A stretch of DNA of 64,000 bases. Origin: Erigeron canadensis. Its lineage: Eukaryota > Streptophyta > Magnoliopsida > Asterales > Asteraceae. A model generated the notes under the pieces. That model was given only the letters and a program-made list of their open reading frames with translations. It was not told the DNA's origin and ran no database searches. A program made the translations under genes and the position numbers. The DNA is taken from contig NC_057769.1 in assembly GCF_010389155.1 (NCBI RefSeq), positions 27,094,735 to 27,158,734 of the forward strand. Reading direction: 5' to 3'. This document shows, piece by piece, positions 11,270-22,743 of this stretch (its first letter is position 1; every line of letters starts with the position of its first letter).

Positions 11270-12225
11270 TCTTTTTTTTTTAATTCATTTTTTTTTACTT
11301 TTTGTCACATAACTTTAATTATTTTACTTTTAACACGAAAGTTTTGTTTTATTTAATTCTTAAACTTTCATCTTTCTAACTTTTGCCATGAAAGTTCCAT
11401 TCTCTTTACTTTTTATCACATAAATTTACTAAAGTTTCCTCCCTTTTACTTTTTGCCGCATCGTTTTCGTTTCTTTTATTTTTCGCAAGAAAGTTTTGTT
11501 TTATTTAGTTTTTATACTTTTATTTTTCTAACTTTTATCACGAAAGTTTCATTATCTTATTTTTCACCACATAACTATTGTTTTTTTTTTTTTTTACTTT
11601 TGTCAACTACATGAAACTTTTAACCATTTTATTTTTTGTCACAAAACTTTATTTGTTTTACTTTTGGCACGAAAAATTTGTTTTATTTAGTTTTTAAACT
11701 TTCATTTTTCTAACTTTTGACACGAAAGTTTTATTTTTTTTATACTTTTTATCACATAAATTTACTAAAGTTTTTGCCCTTTTACTTTTGCCACATCACT
11801 TTCGCTTCTTTTACTTTTCGCACGAAAATTTTGTTTATTTACTTTTTATACTTTTATTTTTCTAATTTTTGACACGAAAGTTTCATTATATAATGTTTCA
11901 CCATATAACTTTTTTTAAAAAATTTTCGTCAAGCCTTTTCATTCCTGCCACGAAACTTTTAACCTTTTTAGTTTTTGTCGTACAACTTTATTTCTTTTAC
12001 TTTTCTAATTTTTGTTACGAAAGTTTCATTATCTTATTTTTCACCATATAACTTTTCTTTTTTTTAATTATCGTCAAGTTTTTTCTATTCCTGCCGCGAA
12101 ACTTTTAACCTTTTTACTTTTTGTTATACAACTTTATTTCTTTTACTTTTCAAATGAAAGTTTTGTTTTACTTAGTTTTTAAAATTTCATTTTTTTAATT
12201 TTTGTCACGAAAGTTTTGTTTACGC
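11270..12225. repeat. T-rich higher-order tandem array, ~333-bp period
   Basis: A phrase of the type CACGAAAGTTTTGTTTTATTT recurs near 11333, 11484, 11667, 11817 and 12144. Alternate spacings of about 150 and 183 bp give a higher-order period of about 333 bp with two subunit types. Each subunit also has CTTTTTGTCACATAACTTT-like text. It lies directly upstream of the DGS1-like copy and contains no stable frame. Confidence 0.65.
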
Positions 12226-12294
12226 ATTTTAAAATTAGAAAAACCACTTCGGAACCATCAGTGCGTAAAAACCGTCTACATTACACAAAAATCC

Positions 12295-13945
12295 ATGGAC
12301 CGGCCATCCTACGCCGGAAAACCATCATCATCAATATTCCGGTATTATAAAAGGAATATACAACCATTTATCCTGGAGTTCCTTCCTGTTTGGTTGTCTG
12401 AAAGAGTTTTAGCACGAACAATCTGTTACCCACTTCCAGAATCTGCTTATTTCATCAAGTATTTTCTTGTTCTCTCTCTTTTTTTTTTTTTTAGTTTTTT
12501 AAATCTTAAAAAATGATCTTGAAACCAGCCCTTATAATTTATGGAAATTAACCAAAACCCTAGCAAATTTGTTTTTCTTATGATGATTATTATTTTCTAG
12601 AGTTTGTGTTAAATAAAGTTAATTTTTGGTTAGGAAGAATCCTGATGTGTATGAGCTTGTATCGGATATATGGAAACAAACATTATCGAATTTGCATGCT
12701 CTCCAAAAAGTTTCGATATTTTGGTTGGATAAAGCTAACGCTAAGGTATGTTGGGGTTTCATAAGATTGTGTATCTGTAAGTGCTTATGGCTTATCGGTT
12801 TTTTGCAATGCAAAATTGCCCTTGTAATGTGTTCGGATACATAAAGCTTACCAGCTTAGTGCTTTTTAGGTTATTTCGAGAAGAAATAATGTGTATATTA
12901 AAAGGGTGCTTATTATTGAGGAATTGTGGTACGTATTTACTTTTTTTTTGTGTGTGTGTGTGTCAGGGAATAAGTCCAACTAATGACACATCGTATACGA
13001 CTTTTAAGGAAGTGTACTCGAGGTTATTCGAGACAAAGCCTCAAACATGCGTTGGTGACAATGGTTCTGAGTTCGACTGTCATGATTCACAAGAACGTAT
13101 GGATGTTGAAATAATGGAGAGGATTATTGTGTTGTCTACAATAAGACTCCCCCTGGCGACATTTTTATCACGGGTTCATTGTGTTGTCCTCTTTTCATTT
13201 TTGAATTAAAATTTTGTATGTTTTAATCCCTTTTTTGATTGATTTTTCCGTAAGAATTAGGTTCTCACGTGACAGTGGCGAAGCCAGAATTTTAGGTTTA
13301 GGGTGGCTGAACGGTTATGTTTTGTTGAGCTGGGGTGGCTGGGTTTTAAGTGTATGTAGTTCCGCACTGTGGGGTAGCCACGACCACCCTTGGCTATCAT
13401 GTAGCTTCGCCACAGTCACATGAGTTAACTCAAAAGACTCCACCTTAAACTTGATAGGCGGTAAAGGGAGTTTCCCATAAGCTCTTTCATTTCTTATATG
13501 GAGTGTATTTAAAATAGAAATCTTTGTTTTTTTTTTACTTAAAACTTTGATTCATAGTCTCATTTTTTGTTGATTTGTCTAGCTTTGATAAATATGCTGT
13601 ATATTCTCCATGATTTAAGGTTATCATGTGAGGTTGGACTTGGATGGGAATATGTGTTTATTTATCATAATGTTGCCATGTGGGCGACTAATTGCTTGCT
13701 GTTAGGTAGTGCGTACTAAGATATTGTGTCATTAACTCATAATAACTTGTTTACCTCTTTCTTTTGATACTTTAAACTTATAACATTGATTTGTTCTTTA
13801 AATCTTTTGCTACTTGTTAGCTATACTTGGAGGTTGATGGATTCAAGAAGCAATTCCATCCAGTTCGTGAGAAGTCATTTGCTTCCTTATAGGTCAATTT
13901 GAATGGTTACTTCTTAGAATTGGAAGCATCAATTGGTTACTTTCT
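12295..13945 (+). pseudogene. DGS1: DGS1/NCA2-like gene, 5' exon block (copy 1)
   Basis: Four exons join cleanly. Exon 1 is 12295-12458 (ATG at 12295, donor GTATTT); exon 2 is 12634-12745; exon 3 is 12967-13173; exon 4 is 13821 to about 13945. Exons 1 to 3 keep phase (276 and 207 nt). The product has an NLHALQKVSIFW segment and an LPLATFL...YLEVD segment that match, from memory, the N-terminal half of Arabidopsis DGS1, an NCA2-domain protein of the mitochondrial outer membrane. Exon 4 has an in-frame TAG at 13890-13892, after which homology continues in the same frame (NLNGYFLELEASI). A hAT-type MITE sits in intron 3. The exons for the family's middle (both membrane segments) are not found before 18788. 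Nonsense plus missing middle indicate a pseudogene. Identity rests on motif order and needs a search. Confidence 0.72.
13273..13415. mobile_element. 143-bp hAT-type MITE
   Basis: The ends are CAGTGGCGAAGC and GCTTCGCCACAG, a 12-bp TIR with one mismatch. An 8-bp target duplication flanks it: TCACGTGA (13265-13272) and TCACATGA (13416-13423), one mismatch. The 8-bp duplication and CAG-type TIR fit the hAT superfamily. It lies within the intron between exons 3 and 4 of the DGS1-like copy. The body has GGGTGGC motifs and no frame. Confidence 0.75.
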
Positions 13946-14314
13946 GATTTCATTTTACAAACCTACAACAATAAAAAACCGCATACCAAAATCAGCAAAT
14001 CTAACTAAATGAACAGCAAATTCTGAAAGCATATTCTCATTAATTAATAGCAATATAACAGCAAATTCTGAAAACACAAAATGATATTCCAATATATAAC
14101 ATATTCTTATTAATTCCAACAGCAATATAACAACAGCAATAAAAAAAAGGCTCATCGTTAACTCTGCCGATAAGGTATTATGTAAAGCATAAACGAACTT
14201 GTTAAAGAAAGTATAAATGAACTTATTATAGACTTTTTGAAGCAATTCTTATGTTCTTCCATGGAAAGCATAAATGAACTTGTTGATGTCTTCTTTCATC
14301 ATTGTTTATTGCTA
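13946..14314. other. AT-rich intron-like sequence with degenerate repeats
   Basis: ACAGCAAATTCTGAAA and AAAGCATAAA(C/T)GAACTTGTT recur two or three times each. No exon of the DGS1-like gene is recognisable here. Confidence 0.4.
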
Positions 14315-14640
14315 TGTTATCAATTTCGGTAATATTTCGGTGGTATACCGGTTTTCGGTGGTGGGAAATAATTTCGGTTTAGATATCGTTTCCGAAATTT
14401 TCGGTGGTTTTGACAGAAATACCACCTAAATTTCCGAAATTTGACCGAAATTTCGGTGAATTCTGTTTCAGTACTTTCAGGTTTTATCTTTTACTCTTAT
14501 TTATGTGTGTGTATATATATATATATATATTATGTATATATAATATTAGAATTACCGAAAAACCACCGAAATACCACCGAAAAAAACGATATTTCGTATA
14601 CCAGTCCGTGACCGAAACACCGAAATTTATGTCTTGACTA
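14315..14640. repeat. Self-complementary CCGAAATTTCGG-rich repeat
   Basis: TTTCGGT/ACCGAAA words are dense on both sides of a TA microsatellite (about 14506-14530), so the two halves can fold on each other. This looks like a degraded foldback element; no clean termini or target duplication were found. Confidence 0.5.
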
Positions 14641-15316
14641 CTTAGGTTTATTGCAAAAATCTGCATAAACCAACATAACACTTATCAACTCGAAAATATC
14701 TCAAACAGATAAAAACGACAACTAACCCATGTACTTATACGCGGGTTGATCCATGTTGTGCTAATTAACAGGCCAAACTGATAAACGTTGGCTTAATCAA
14801 CCCGTAAGAACATAACTCTGTATTCTAATCTAGAGGTACAAACAATTTAAGTTACTATTCCTATCATTTTTGGACTTCATTCTAGCTAGAGTACCATTTA
14901 AGAAAGTGAACGAGCTTCTTGAAGGCTTAAAAGTGATTTCAAGATCGCTAGAGGTAACATTTACAGCATACTCCTTAACAAAACTACCTATAGCATTAAA
15001 ATCACTCAACAAAGCATGATCCTGGCTCTAACCAGAGAAGATGCAGTATTCAAATCATAGTTACTAGCCGAAAGTGGAAAGATGTTAATGACATAAATGC
15101 TTAATATATAACCGACCTATTATCGATATTATTGATAAAGAAAGTAAAATAAGTATACCATTAAAAATCCATGAAAGATAGATGTAGCTGTAAGATCATA
15201 CACTTAAAATAAGGCATGACATACCTAATTACCGAATTTTTTGTACGGATAAGACATTTTTCGAGGTCTATGGTGTAACTACGAACTTTTGCTTTTAAAT
15301 TTGTAAAGCTACGAAA

Positions 15317-15498
15317 ACTGGTGTTCAAGACACCGGTCTTATGTTTTAAGGGTGAAAGCCAGTGTCTAAGACACCGGTCTTGTATTACGTGGAGAATAGC
15401 CGTTATTTGAAACACCAGTTTTCTTTGTTTTTGTCTAAATCCGGTGACCGGGACACCGGTCTTCTTTGCTGAGTAAAGTCGGTATCTTGGTCACCGAT
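15317..15498. repeat. Left array of five ~20-bp palindromes, ~40-bp period
   Basis: Copies start at about 15317, 15358, 15398, 15439 and 15478. The best ones read ACTGGTGTTCAAGACACCGGT-like (21 nt, arms ACCGGTGTC and GACACCGGT around a 2-4 nt centre). The third and fifth are more degenerate. The spacing of 37-43 bp is close to four helical turns. Confidence 0.75.
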
Positions 15499-16387
15499 CT
15501 CCATGACGTGTCCTACAATAATTCACTTTGTGTTACACTTGTAAATGAAGTTCAAAAGTTACTGACCAATTTTGGCCATATTATGTTTGTATTTTAATAT
15601 GCCTCCCGATCGAAAAGTTCTGCTTATTGAATGAACTAAGAAATCAATAATGTCAACTCTAAAACTACCAGGTATGAAACGTGATTTTTGAACCAAATAT
15701 TGACTTTTGAAGTCAAAGAAACCAAGTTAAAATTTGCACCAAACGAGCTACTTCGTCTCCCTAGAACCAGCTACTACGGTACCCGATAACTACTCTACTT
15801 CTTAACACGGATAGACTATACCTTAGTCTAACTATAATGCCACTCGAATGAACTTGAGTCCTCCACAATTAACTCGTAAACTATATCGAAAATCCCGAAA
15901 AATACTTGTAAGTATTTTTCATGCGAGCATGAGAACTGTAACGAAACTTCACGAAACTTAACACACTACTTAATGGATCATAAACGAGCTTATAACAACT
16001 TTTAGAATGAAATTTTAACGTACGGTTTTTATGCAGATTGAGATCGAAGTTTACGAACAATGTTTCGAATATAAAACTTTAAATAAAATTTCCAGCTGAT
16101 CGACGAGTAAGTTTTAGAAAGTACGAGTATGATTTCTATGTTTTTAAATGAAATGTTTAATTTTTATGTTTTTATTATATAAATGTTTCTGTGGTATTAA
16201 TGTTCAAATGTTATATGCTTACAAAACTCGATCATCGGTATAGAAAATATATAGCATGAACATAATAAAATGTATAAATGTTTCATCCTCTTCAATTTAT
16301 ATATACAAACTCATCAGTATAAATGGTTTCTGCGCAAGAAACACATCCTCGCATAGGTATTTTTTATTAAAAAAAAAAGAGTTTAAA

Positions 16388-16533
16388 ACCGGTGTCTTAG
16401 ACACCGGCGTTGGCAGTAAGTACAAATAAAACAAGAAGCCGGCCTGATAGATACCGACTTTGAAAGTAAATTGTTTCAGCTACAAAGTACTTTGTATGAT
16501 AAAGTACACAAGACCGGTGTCTTGGACACCGGT
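16388..16533. repeat. Right array of three ~20-bp palindromes
   Basis: Copies at 16388-16407, 16439-16458 (degenerate) and 16513-16533 carry the same ACCGGTGTC / GACACCGGT arms as the left array, at 51- and 74-bp spacing. Confidence 0.75.
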
Positions 16534-16830
16534 TTTCGTAGGTTTACAAATTCAAAAACAAAAATTCGTAGTTACACCAAAGGCCTCGAAAAATGTAGTA
16601 TCCGTACAAAAAATTCCCTAATTACCATATAAGTTGAAACGAGGTCTTCATGAACTGTGGCATATATATACAAAGAATAAAATCAGTTAGCTAACTTGTC
16701 CAAAAATGGAGTACTACACTTTATAAATGGGGTACATAACATATATAGGACATGAATATAATACCTGTTGTGACTTGAACGAGATGATGTTGGGTTTCCC
16801 ATAGAGCATCGATCATTACTCAGCCTAAAA

Positions 16831-17184
16831 TTATTTAGAGTTAAAAAAAGTAATACTATAATAAGTTAATAACTTCAAAGAACAATATATTATAATTGCC
16901 TGTGCGTTAAAACCTACAAAAATGTTGGACAGATTTGCATTAGAAGGTTTCTCTTTAATAACTACCATAAATCGCATCATAGCTTCTTGTCTATCTTTCA
17001 ATTCCTTCACCTCAGCTTCTTGTCTTTGTTTTGATTCATCCATTTCCTTCATTTTGTCTTCAAGTTCATTAATACGAGCCTTCAACACTGGTACTTGAGG
17101 ATCTTGTGAGAAACAAGGTCCTTTTTCCTTTGTTATTACAACCTTTCCCAAGCATCGAACACGACCACTTCTTCTGGTCCTTTG
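16831..17184 (-). pseudogene. CACTA (En/Spm) transposon protein fragment
   Basis: The minus-strand frame begins after a stop near 17205 with an RRSGRVRCLGK motif, then a charged coiled-coil of about 55 residues (heptad pattern through INELEDKMKEMDESK). The GRVRxLGK motif followed by a C-terminal coiled coil is typical, as I recall, of plant Ptta/En/Spm-associated proteins. The frame ends without homology, and upstream sequence (to about 17270) looks coding in another frame. It is a fragment with no recognisable CACTA termini nearby. Confidence 0.5.
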
Positions 17185-18340
17185 ACGTTAGCCAAGTCAT
17201 CATTTCTCCAATCAACATCCGTAGAACTAGTAGACCCGCGCTCCAGTCTTTTCAATTTACCCTAAAGGCCTAAATATCATGAACTAGTCAATAATATACT
17301 AAGTAATCATATTTTACAATTTTTGAATGAAGGATATTATAGAATCAGTCGATTTATTACTCTATTATAGTTCAAACAATACATATTTAGAAGTTAATTT
17401 TCTGTAAGTACTATTAAGATACACAAGAAAGAGACTGAACTGGACTCTGTGGTTCCAGCTAGACCTGTCTCCAAAAGAAAACTGTATGCCAAACAACACT
17501 ACATATTTAATGGGAAAAAAACAGTTTAACTAATAAAAATGTTAAAACCAATTTGAACGGGCCAAATTGAGCTTTACCCAGGACTATTTCATGCTGAGGT
17601 TAAGCAAAGAGTGGATATAAAAAAACTAAAAAAGTTTAGAGATATATACCACTATTTCAGCAGCCACTTAATTGACGATACTCCCATTATCACGGGTATG
17701 GGTTAAACAATATGTTGTTCCCTTTGCTGGCTGGACATGCTCTTTTTTGTCTACAAAAGTTATATGTCTAAATTGTATAATAACAATCATCTTAGTTAAA
17801 ATAATGTGTTATTAAAGGCTTCAAGCATATAAATAAAACAATATAGATCAACACCTCTGTTTTAGCATCACAACCAAATAGTTAAATCATTTCAACCAAC
17901 ATTATGCAAAATAGTATCACCATTATGAAGAATTCAGTTTAACTTCAATGAAGCAATTAAAGCCTTGGTATCTCAAACTTCATTAACTCGAATAGAATCC
18001 ACATTGCAATAAGCCTTAAGGATAGAATTAGCTTTAATTTATGAACAATATATATATATATATACTTGATAATTCACTAATAGGCTGTCCTCAGTAATTC
18101 ACATATACCTGTCCTGTGTTGTTTAGGTGTTGGAAATTGAACAGTCGTGTGATCTATAATCAAAGTTTCGACTTGCTCTTGATAGTTTTTGAGGCCTACA
18201 ACTCTGGCAATGGACAGTACACATGATTTTTTTTTTCTTTTATCTTTACCGAGTTCCCTAATGATACTTTCTATCCATTATTCGTTTTGGGTCATTCACA
18301 AACAAACACTTGGCTGACTTATTCATGTTATAGCTTATAA
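17185..18340. other. AT-rich sequence, no gene seen
   Basis: Besides possible decayed coding sequence at 17185-17270 and a short TA microsatellite near 18050, I see nothing I can name. It would correspond to the region where the DGS1-like middle exons are missing. Confidence 0.4.
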
Positions 18341-18537
18341 TGGGTGGTGGCCTAATGTTAAAGGCTTGGTCTCTAAGATGGCATTACCTCCCAAGTTTGA
18401 ATCCTGGGTTTAAAAATGACCCCTTGTGGCCACAAAGGTTCACCAACGACGACTCTGGGCTACTCGCAAATCAGGTGTCTCTTTGGGATTAGTTGGCCCC
18501 GGTTGCCTAGGTTGACAAACAAATAAAGTTATAAGCT
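18341..18537 (+). repeat. tRNA-derived SINE
   Basis: An A-box-like TGGTGGCCTAATGTTAAAGG (about 18345) is followed by a B-box-like AGTTTGAATCCTGG (18394-18407), then a body with GGCTACTCGCAAATCAGG and GGGATTAGTTGGCCCCGG, ending in an A-rich tract near 18530. Target duplications are not exact. Confidence 0.6.
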
Positions 18538-18787
18538 AAATGAAATCTCTTTACAACTAGTTGGTCTCTTTCTTTATTGTCGGTTGAATTCGGTTAAAGC
18601 GAGATATGAAACCTCTTTTCCAAACATGCTTAACTATACATAATATAATCTCTTGGTGATGATTCTACAAGGGTTTACTTATGTTGCATGCACTATCCTA
18701 GGCAGAATCTAATGTCGAATGGTGGTTTCTTTAATGTTTGTTACTAGTTAAATGCATCATTGATTCACGATATGATTCCGGTCTTAG

Positions 18788-20196
18788 GATTCTAGGGCAA
18801 AAGGCAAAGAGGGAGTTGCTAGAACACAATTACTTATGGAAGTTGAGAAAGGAATTATGCAGCAGCAGTTTCTTTGCCTGTCACCATCAGTAAGTTTACT
18901 TTCTTATCATTCTTCTACCACTAACTTGACATAGTTTTGTTTGATGGTGGCCGGGTAATTTTTCTTTAGAAAAGGACTAGTACATAGTTTTTATTGGAAA
19001 GTTTATGCCATTTTTGCTTTGGTTTGTATGGACTATCAATATCTCTATTGTTTATTGTATCTATCTAGTTACTTAATAGTAGTTTAGATGGTGAAGAAGA
19101 TTAGAAGAAAGTATCTATAAGTTCAGCGAGGTTAGAAAAATTGAATACTTTGTGTTGTAGGAAATATTATATATATATATACATATATACATAATCATCA
19201 TCACCGACCACCGCTACCACCACCATGATCATCTCCGACCAAAAACATGATCCTCAGGCTCCGGCGACCACCGCCGTAGCCGGAAAATCATGTTTCAGTT
19301 AACTTACATATAACTTACACATGTGTAAGTTAACTTAAAAATGATTTTCTGATGGTCCCCGTCGCCGGAAAATCATGGTGGTGGTCGGAGATGATCATGG
19401 TGGTGTGTAAGTTACAAAAAACACATGCCCTAATTGGTCCTAAAACAAGGAGTGGTCCTAAAATAACTTGCACCTATATATATGTGTGTGTGTGTATGTA
19501 TATTTTGTCCTAGATATGACAATGCATGCTTTCCTCTTTTGTCATTGTATAATTGACTCGGCCAATTGTTTCTTTTTTGCATTCTATTTTACTTAAGTTT
19601 TTGGTTGGTCCTAGTATGTAAATCAAATTATGATTAGCGCCTCTTTTTGCATTAGAACATGGCACTTTGAAATGTTTTATGGCAGGGAACCATATACTGT
19701 CACCAGCCTCAAATTCAAACTACAAGCAAGTTATTGCTAGTTGATATCATATTTTGAAGTGCATCTCTAAGTTGACATTGCTTTCTTTCTGTAGGATAAA
19801 CATGCTATAAATGGATTGCTTTTGTTTACCTTGAACCGTCTTTATAGAGCGGTGCAGAGGCATGCAAAGCAAAATGGTGAATGGCGAAGGTTAGTTACTT
19901 CTATATTTTTTTCGCTTACATTCTGCAATACATTTCTGCATATATATTTATATGTATGTAAACATTGGTGGGTAATTAATTGGGCTCATTATGATAGTTT
20001 GAGAGAGGATTTGGTTTTCCTGGGAGACCCAAATGCCTTGACTTCGGACAAGGTCAGAAGCTTATCACGTTTGAATGAAACGTATGACTGCCTCCGTCTC
20101 TCAAAACACCATTTGCGCACTCAATGCTCAGCTTCAAGGGGCTATATTGTAGCAAGAGTTTGGAGGGACTGGTACAACTCAATATGGGATTGTTGA
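18788..20196 (+). pseudogene. DGS1: DGS1/NCA2-like gene, 3' exon block (copy 1)
   Basis: Three exons with GT-AG borders join in frame: 18788-18889 (34 codons), 19795-19889 and 19998-20196 (TGA stop). The product reads LLMEVEKGIMQQQ, then TLNRLYRAVQRHAKQNGEW, then LREDLVFLGDPNALT...LNETYDCL, matching the C-terminal end of the NCA2 domain of DGS1 in order and spacing. It continues about 27 residues past the family's usual end, perhaps because the old stop was lost. No membrane-segment exons are found upstream, so this block is separated from its 5' half by about 4.8 kb of transposon-rich sequence. An expressed, shortened transcript cannot be excluded. Confidence 0.72.
19170..19475. repeat. Foldback repeat between TA microsatellites
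   Basis: CCACCATGATCATCTCCGACCA (split here: about 19222-19243) pairs with TGGTCGGAGATGATCATGGT at about 19380-19402. The unit is bounded by TA/CA microsatellites on both sides and lies inside the last-but-one intron of DGS1-like copy 1. GTAAGTTAACTTA motifs form the loop. Confidence 0.6.
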
Positions 20197-20452
20197 GAAG
20201 GGGAATTGGTATCGAAAACATAATCAATTCCACTTTTTGTTGTTAATAATTAGAATTGCTGTAGCCAAGTGGGTTGAATTTATTGTGCCTAAGTTAGTCG
20301 GTTTAACTTATTGTATTTGTATACGACAAAATACCTAAGTTATCCTTGTTGACTTGTAATGTTATAATTGTAGTAATTTAGTAATTTGATATTATGCTTA
20401 GCTGCTTACTATATCATTTAAGGCGATAGTTATGAAGAGTGTCTTCGTGAAG

Positions 20453-20750
20453 TGACATTGTTTAGTTGGTTGATATCACATTCTGCATCATTATTGGGAT
20501 ATGGATCCCGTTTGGGTTTTTTCTCCCTTGTTTCTTTCTTCTTTTGGTTACTTTCACGAATTTTTGGGTTTGTGTTTTCAACTAATATAATAGGTGTTGA
20601 CATTGCCGCAATGTGACATTGTTTTGTTGGTTGTCGCATTACTATTCAGATTTTATTATATCGGTTCTTATTCGGGTTATTTTCCTTTCGGTTTTCTTGG
20701 GTTTTTTCACATTTTTTTGTTTTGTTTTTTTAACTAATATATTGAACGCT
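20453..20750. repeat. Degenerate ~160-bp tandem duplication
   Basis: GTGACATTGTTT(A/T)GTTGGTTG begins both halves (20453 and 20613), followed by TT(A/G)GGGTT...TTTT(T/C)AACTAATATA in the same order. It lies just downstream of DGS1-like copy 1. Confidence 0.55.
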
Positions 20751-21035
20751 CACGCTAATATGAATAAACTGAATACTCTACTTCCAGTTAATATATTATG
20801 TTTAAAGTAGTTGAACATAGACATTGTTTTGAACGTTGACTCACAGCATGTTGTTTTTCAAGGTAAAAGAAAAAGGATAATACAATAGAACAATAGTTGA
20901 TTACTAAAAGTGATGTATTTATCACACAGACAAAGAATATCAACATTACAATTTATGACTAATGAGCACAAGTTACTCACCCAAGTAAAACCAAGTAAAA
21001 AATATACAACTTATAACCATCAATCACGTCACTTG

Positions 21036-21152
21036 CTAAGGAACCTTAGTTGAATCTTCAATTTTCGGCTTCACATATTTTTCTATTTGAATAGGTTTAT
21101 CGAGTTGAATCTGCTGCTTCTCTTTTTCTGGCTCACTCGTTCCACGCCAGAA
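21036..21152 (-). other. Possible terminal exon, hydrophilic, unrecognised
   Basis: On the minus strand a ~38-codon frame rich in Lys/Glu/Gln (motif GTSEPEKEKQQIQLDKP) ends in TAG at 21036-21038. Codon-like composition is the only support; no splice partner was identified. Confidence 0.2.
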
Positions 21153-22743
21153 TTCTCGTTATGGGTCTTCTCAACACATTATTTTTTGCATCAATATTTT
21201 GGTCCACAAGAATTACTGCCACCGATATGGACCTAGAAAATCAGCTAACCTTGTTAATAAGATTTATTAAGACATATCATATCGTTAATCTGGAAAGGTT
21301 AAGCAACAACGCCAAAAAAAAGGCACAAGAGTGTTGATCTAATACCAAGAATAAATGACCCACTTTAGTGAATTCCTGATTTTGTTTTGTTTTCACAACA
21401 TAATATTACATCAATCACATGAAATGAAAACAATATAGTCGAGACTGCAAAAAACCTAAGATGGGCCAAAAAGGTTAGAACTTAGGAGTTGCCTAAATTC
21501 TTTTCTCGAATCCTCGAAATGTTCTATCATATCATGCCTTTTCTTACCTTAATATCTTATAGTCCTCGAGCATCCAAAAGAAGCCGAACCCGGATGTAAA
21601 AACTAAGATTGCAAGAAATGTTTAATTTAAGTTTTGTAAATTATCTATAATGGTTCAAACAGGTTAAAGTCGATCTATCTCATTGTGAGCACTCGATTGT
21701 TAAATGTTGGAGGTCACAAAAGTATGATGTTTATCCTTTACGCCATAAAACGTATCACCCAAAGTGATATCATCAAAGCATAAACATATGTATCAAACTA
21801 TCAATCATATTTATGAGCTTACTATTTATGTAAAAAGTTTAAAACATAGCTACACAAGGCTAAAAATAGTTTGGGTCAACTTGACCTTTTTAATCTATAT
21901 AAAAGTTAGCCAAACTTAAGGCTTAAAATAGCACTTGTAGCAACTCTTAGGCAGTCAGAAGTGCTTCTACTAAAACTCTAACCCACCATTTCGAACTAAA
22001 AACAGATGTGGTGACACACTTTGACCTGAATATCCATGACCCATCATTTAAAAACCCGAATTTTTCAAGATAATTTTTTTACGGTGTTTAACTTTGCGAA
22101 AATACAAACATCTAAAACATGTCTCACCCACGGTACTTCTCCTAAAACGGTGTCGCTAAATTGCACCGTCATAAATTCAAGTTGTGATACCAACACAAAT
22201 GTCAATGTTAATAATAATTGGAGATGCAATATAAGTCATAAATAAATTAGCCAATACAAACGGCTAAACATAATATCTAAACATTGGAGAAACTATTACT
22301 AGTCTAATTTATTCTTCTACCCATTTCACCAAGATAAACCTTTCGTTAGCTCACTCGCTTAATTGTTAATCCTGAAACCACAAATTTTTAAAAGAACAAG
22401 TGTTAACTTTAAAAAAAAACTCGAATTGAGAAGAGGAAGAATGTAATCTATAAACATCGAGCGGTCGACTTAGACCAAAAAAATACATGAACAGGCTAGC
22501 CACAAAATAATAAAGAAAAGATGCATGGCCGTTGGCTTTTACTAGTGGAAAGTCTCGACAAAAACAAAGAGTAATAAACTTATGCCGAAAGAAAGAAAAG
22601 CCCAAATTTGTGCTTAAGCTGTCATACTACACATATTACATTATTATCATCATTTATTGGATAAAAGAGATTGGCCCATCTATTTTGACGGACTCACGTG
22701 CGCATCAAGGAAGTCAAAAAGATACCTACAAATCACACCTATG
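21153..22743. other. AT-rich intergenic sequence, no gene seen
   Basis: Small frames (for example 22036-22245 and 22366-22605) lack domains or codon bias. No repeat boundary was found up to the target duplication at 22744. Confidence 0.45.

Larger units (their letters stand above)
15233..16616. mobile_element. Mutator-like element with subterminal palindrome arrays
   Basis: A perfect 9-bp target duplication CCTAATTAC lies at 15224-15232 and 16617-16625. TIRs start GAATTTTTTGTACGGATA and run about 100 bp (through TTTTTCGAGG and GTGTAACTACGAA). Just inside each TIR lie arrays of ~20-bp palindromes related to ACCGGTGTC/GACACCGGT. The ~850-bp core has no convincing frame, so the element is non-autonomous. 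It sits between the 5' and 3' exon blocks of DGS1-like copy 1. Confidence 0.85.
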
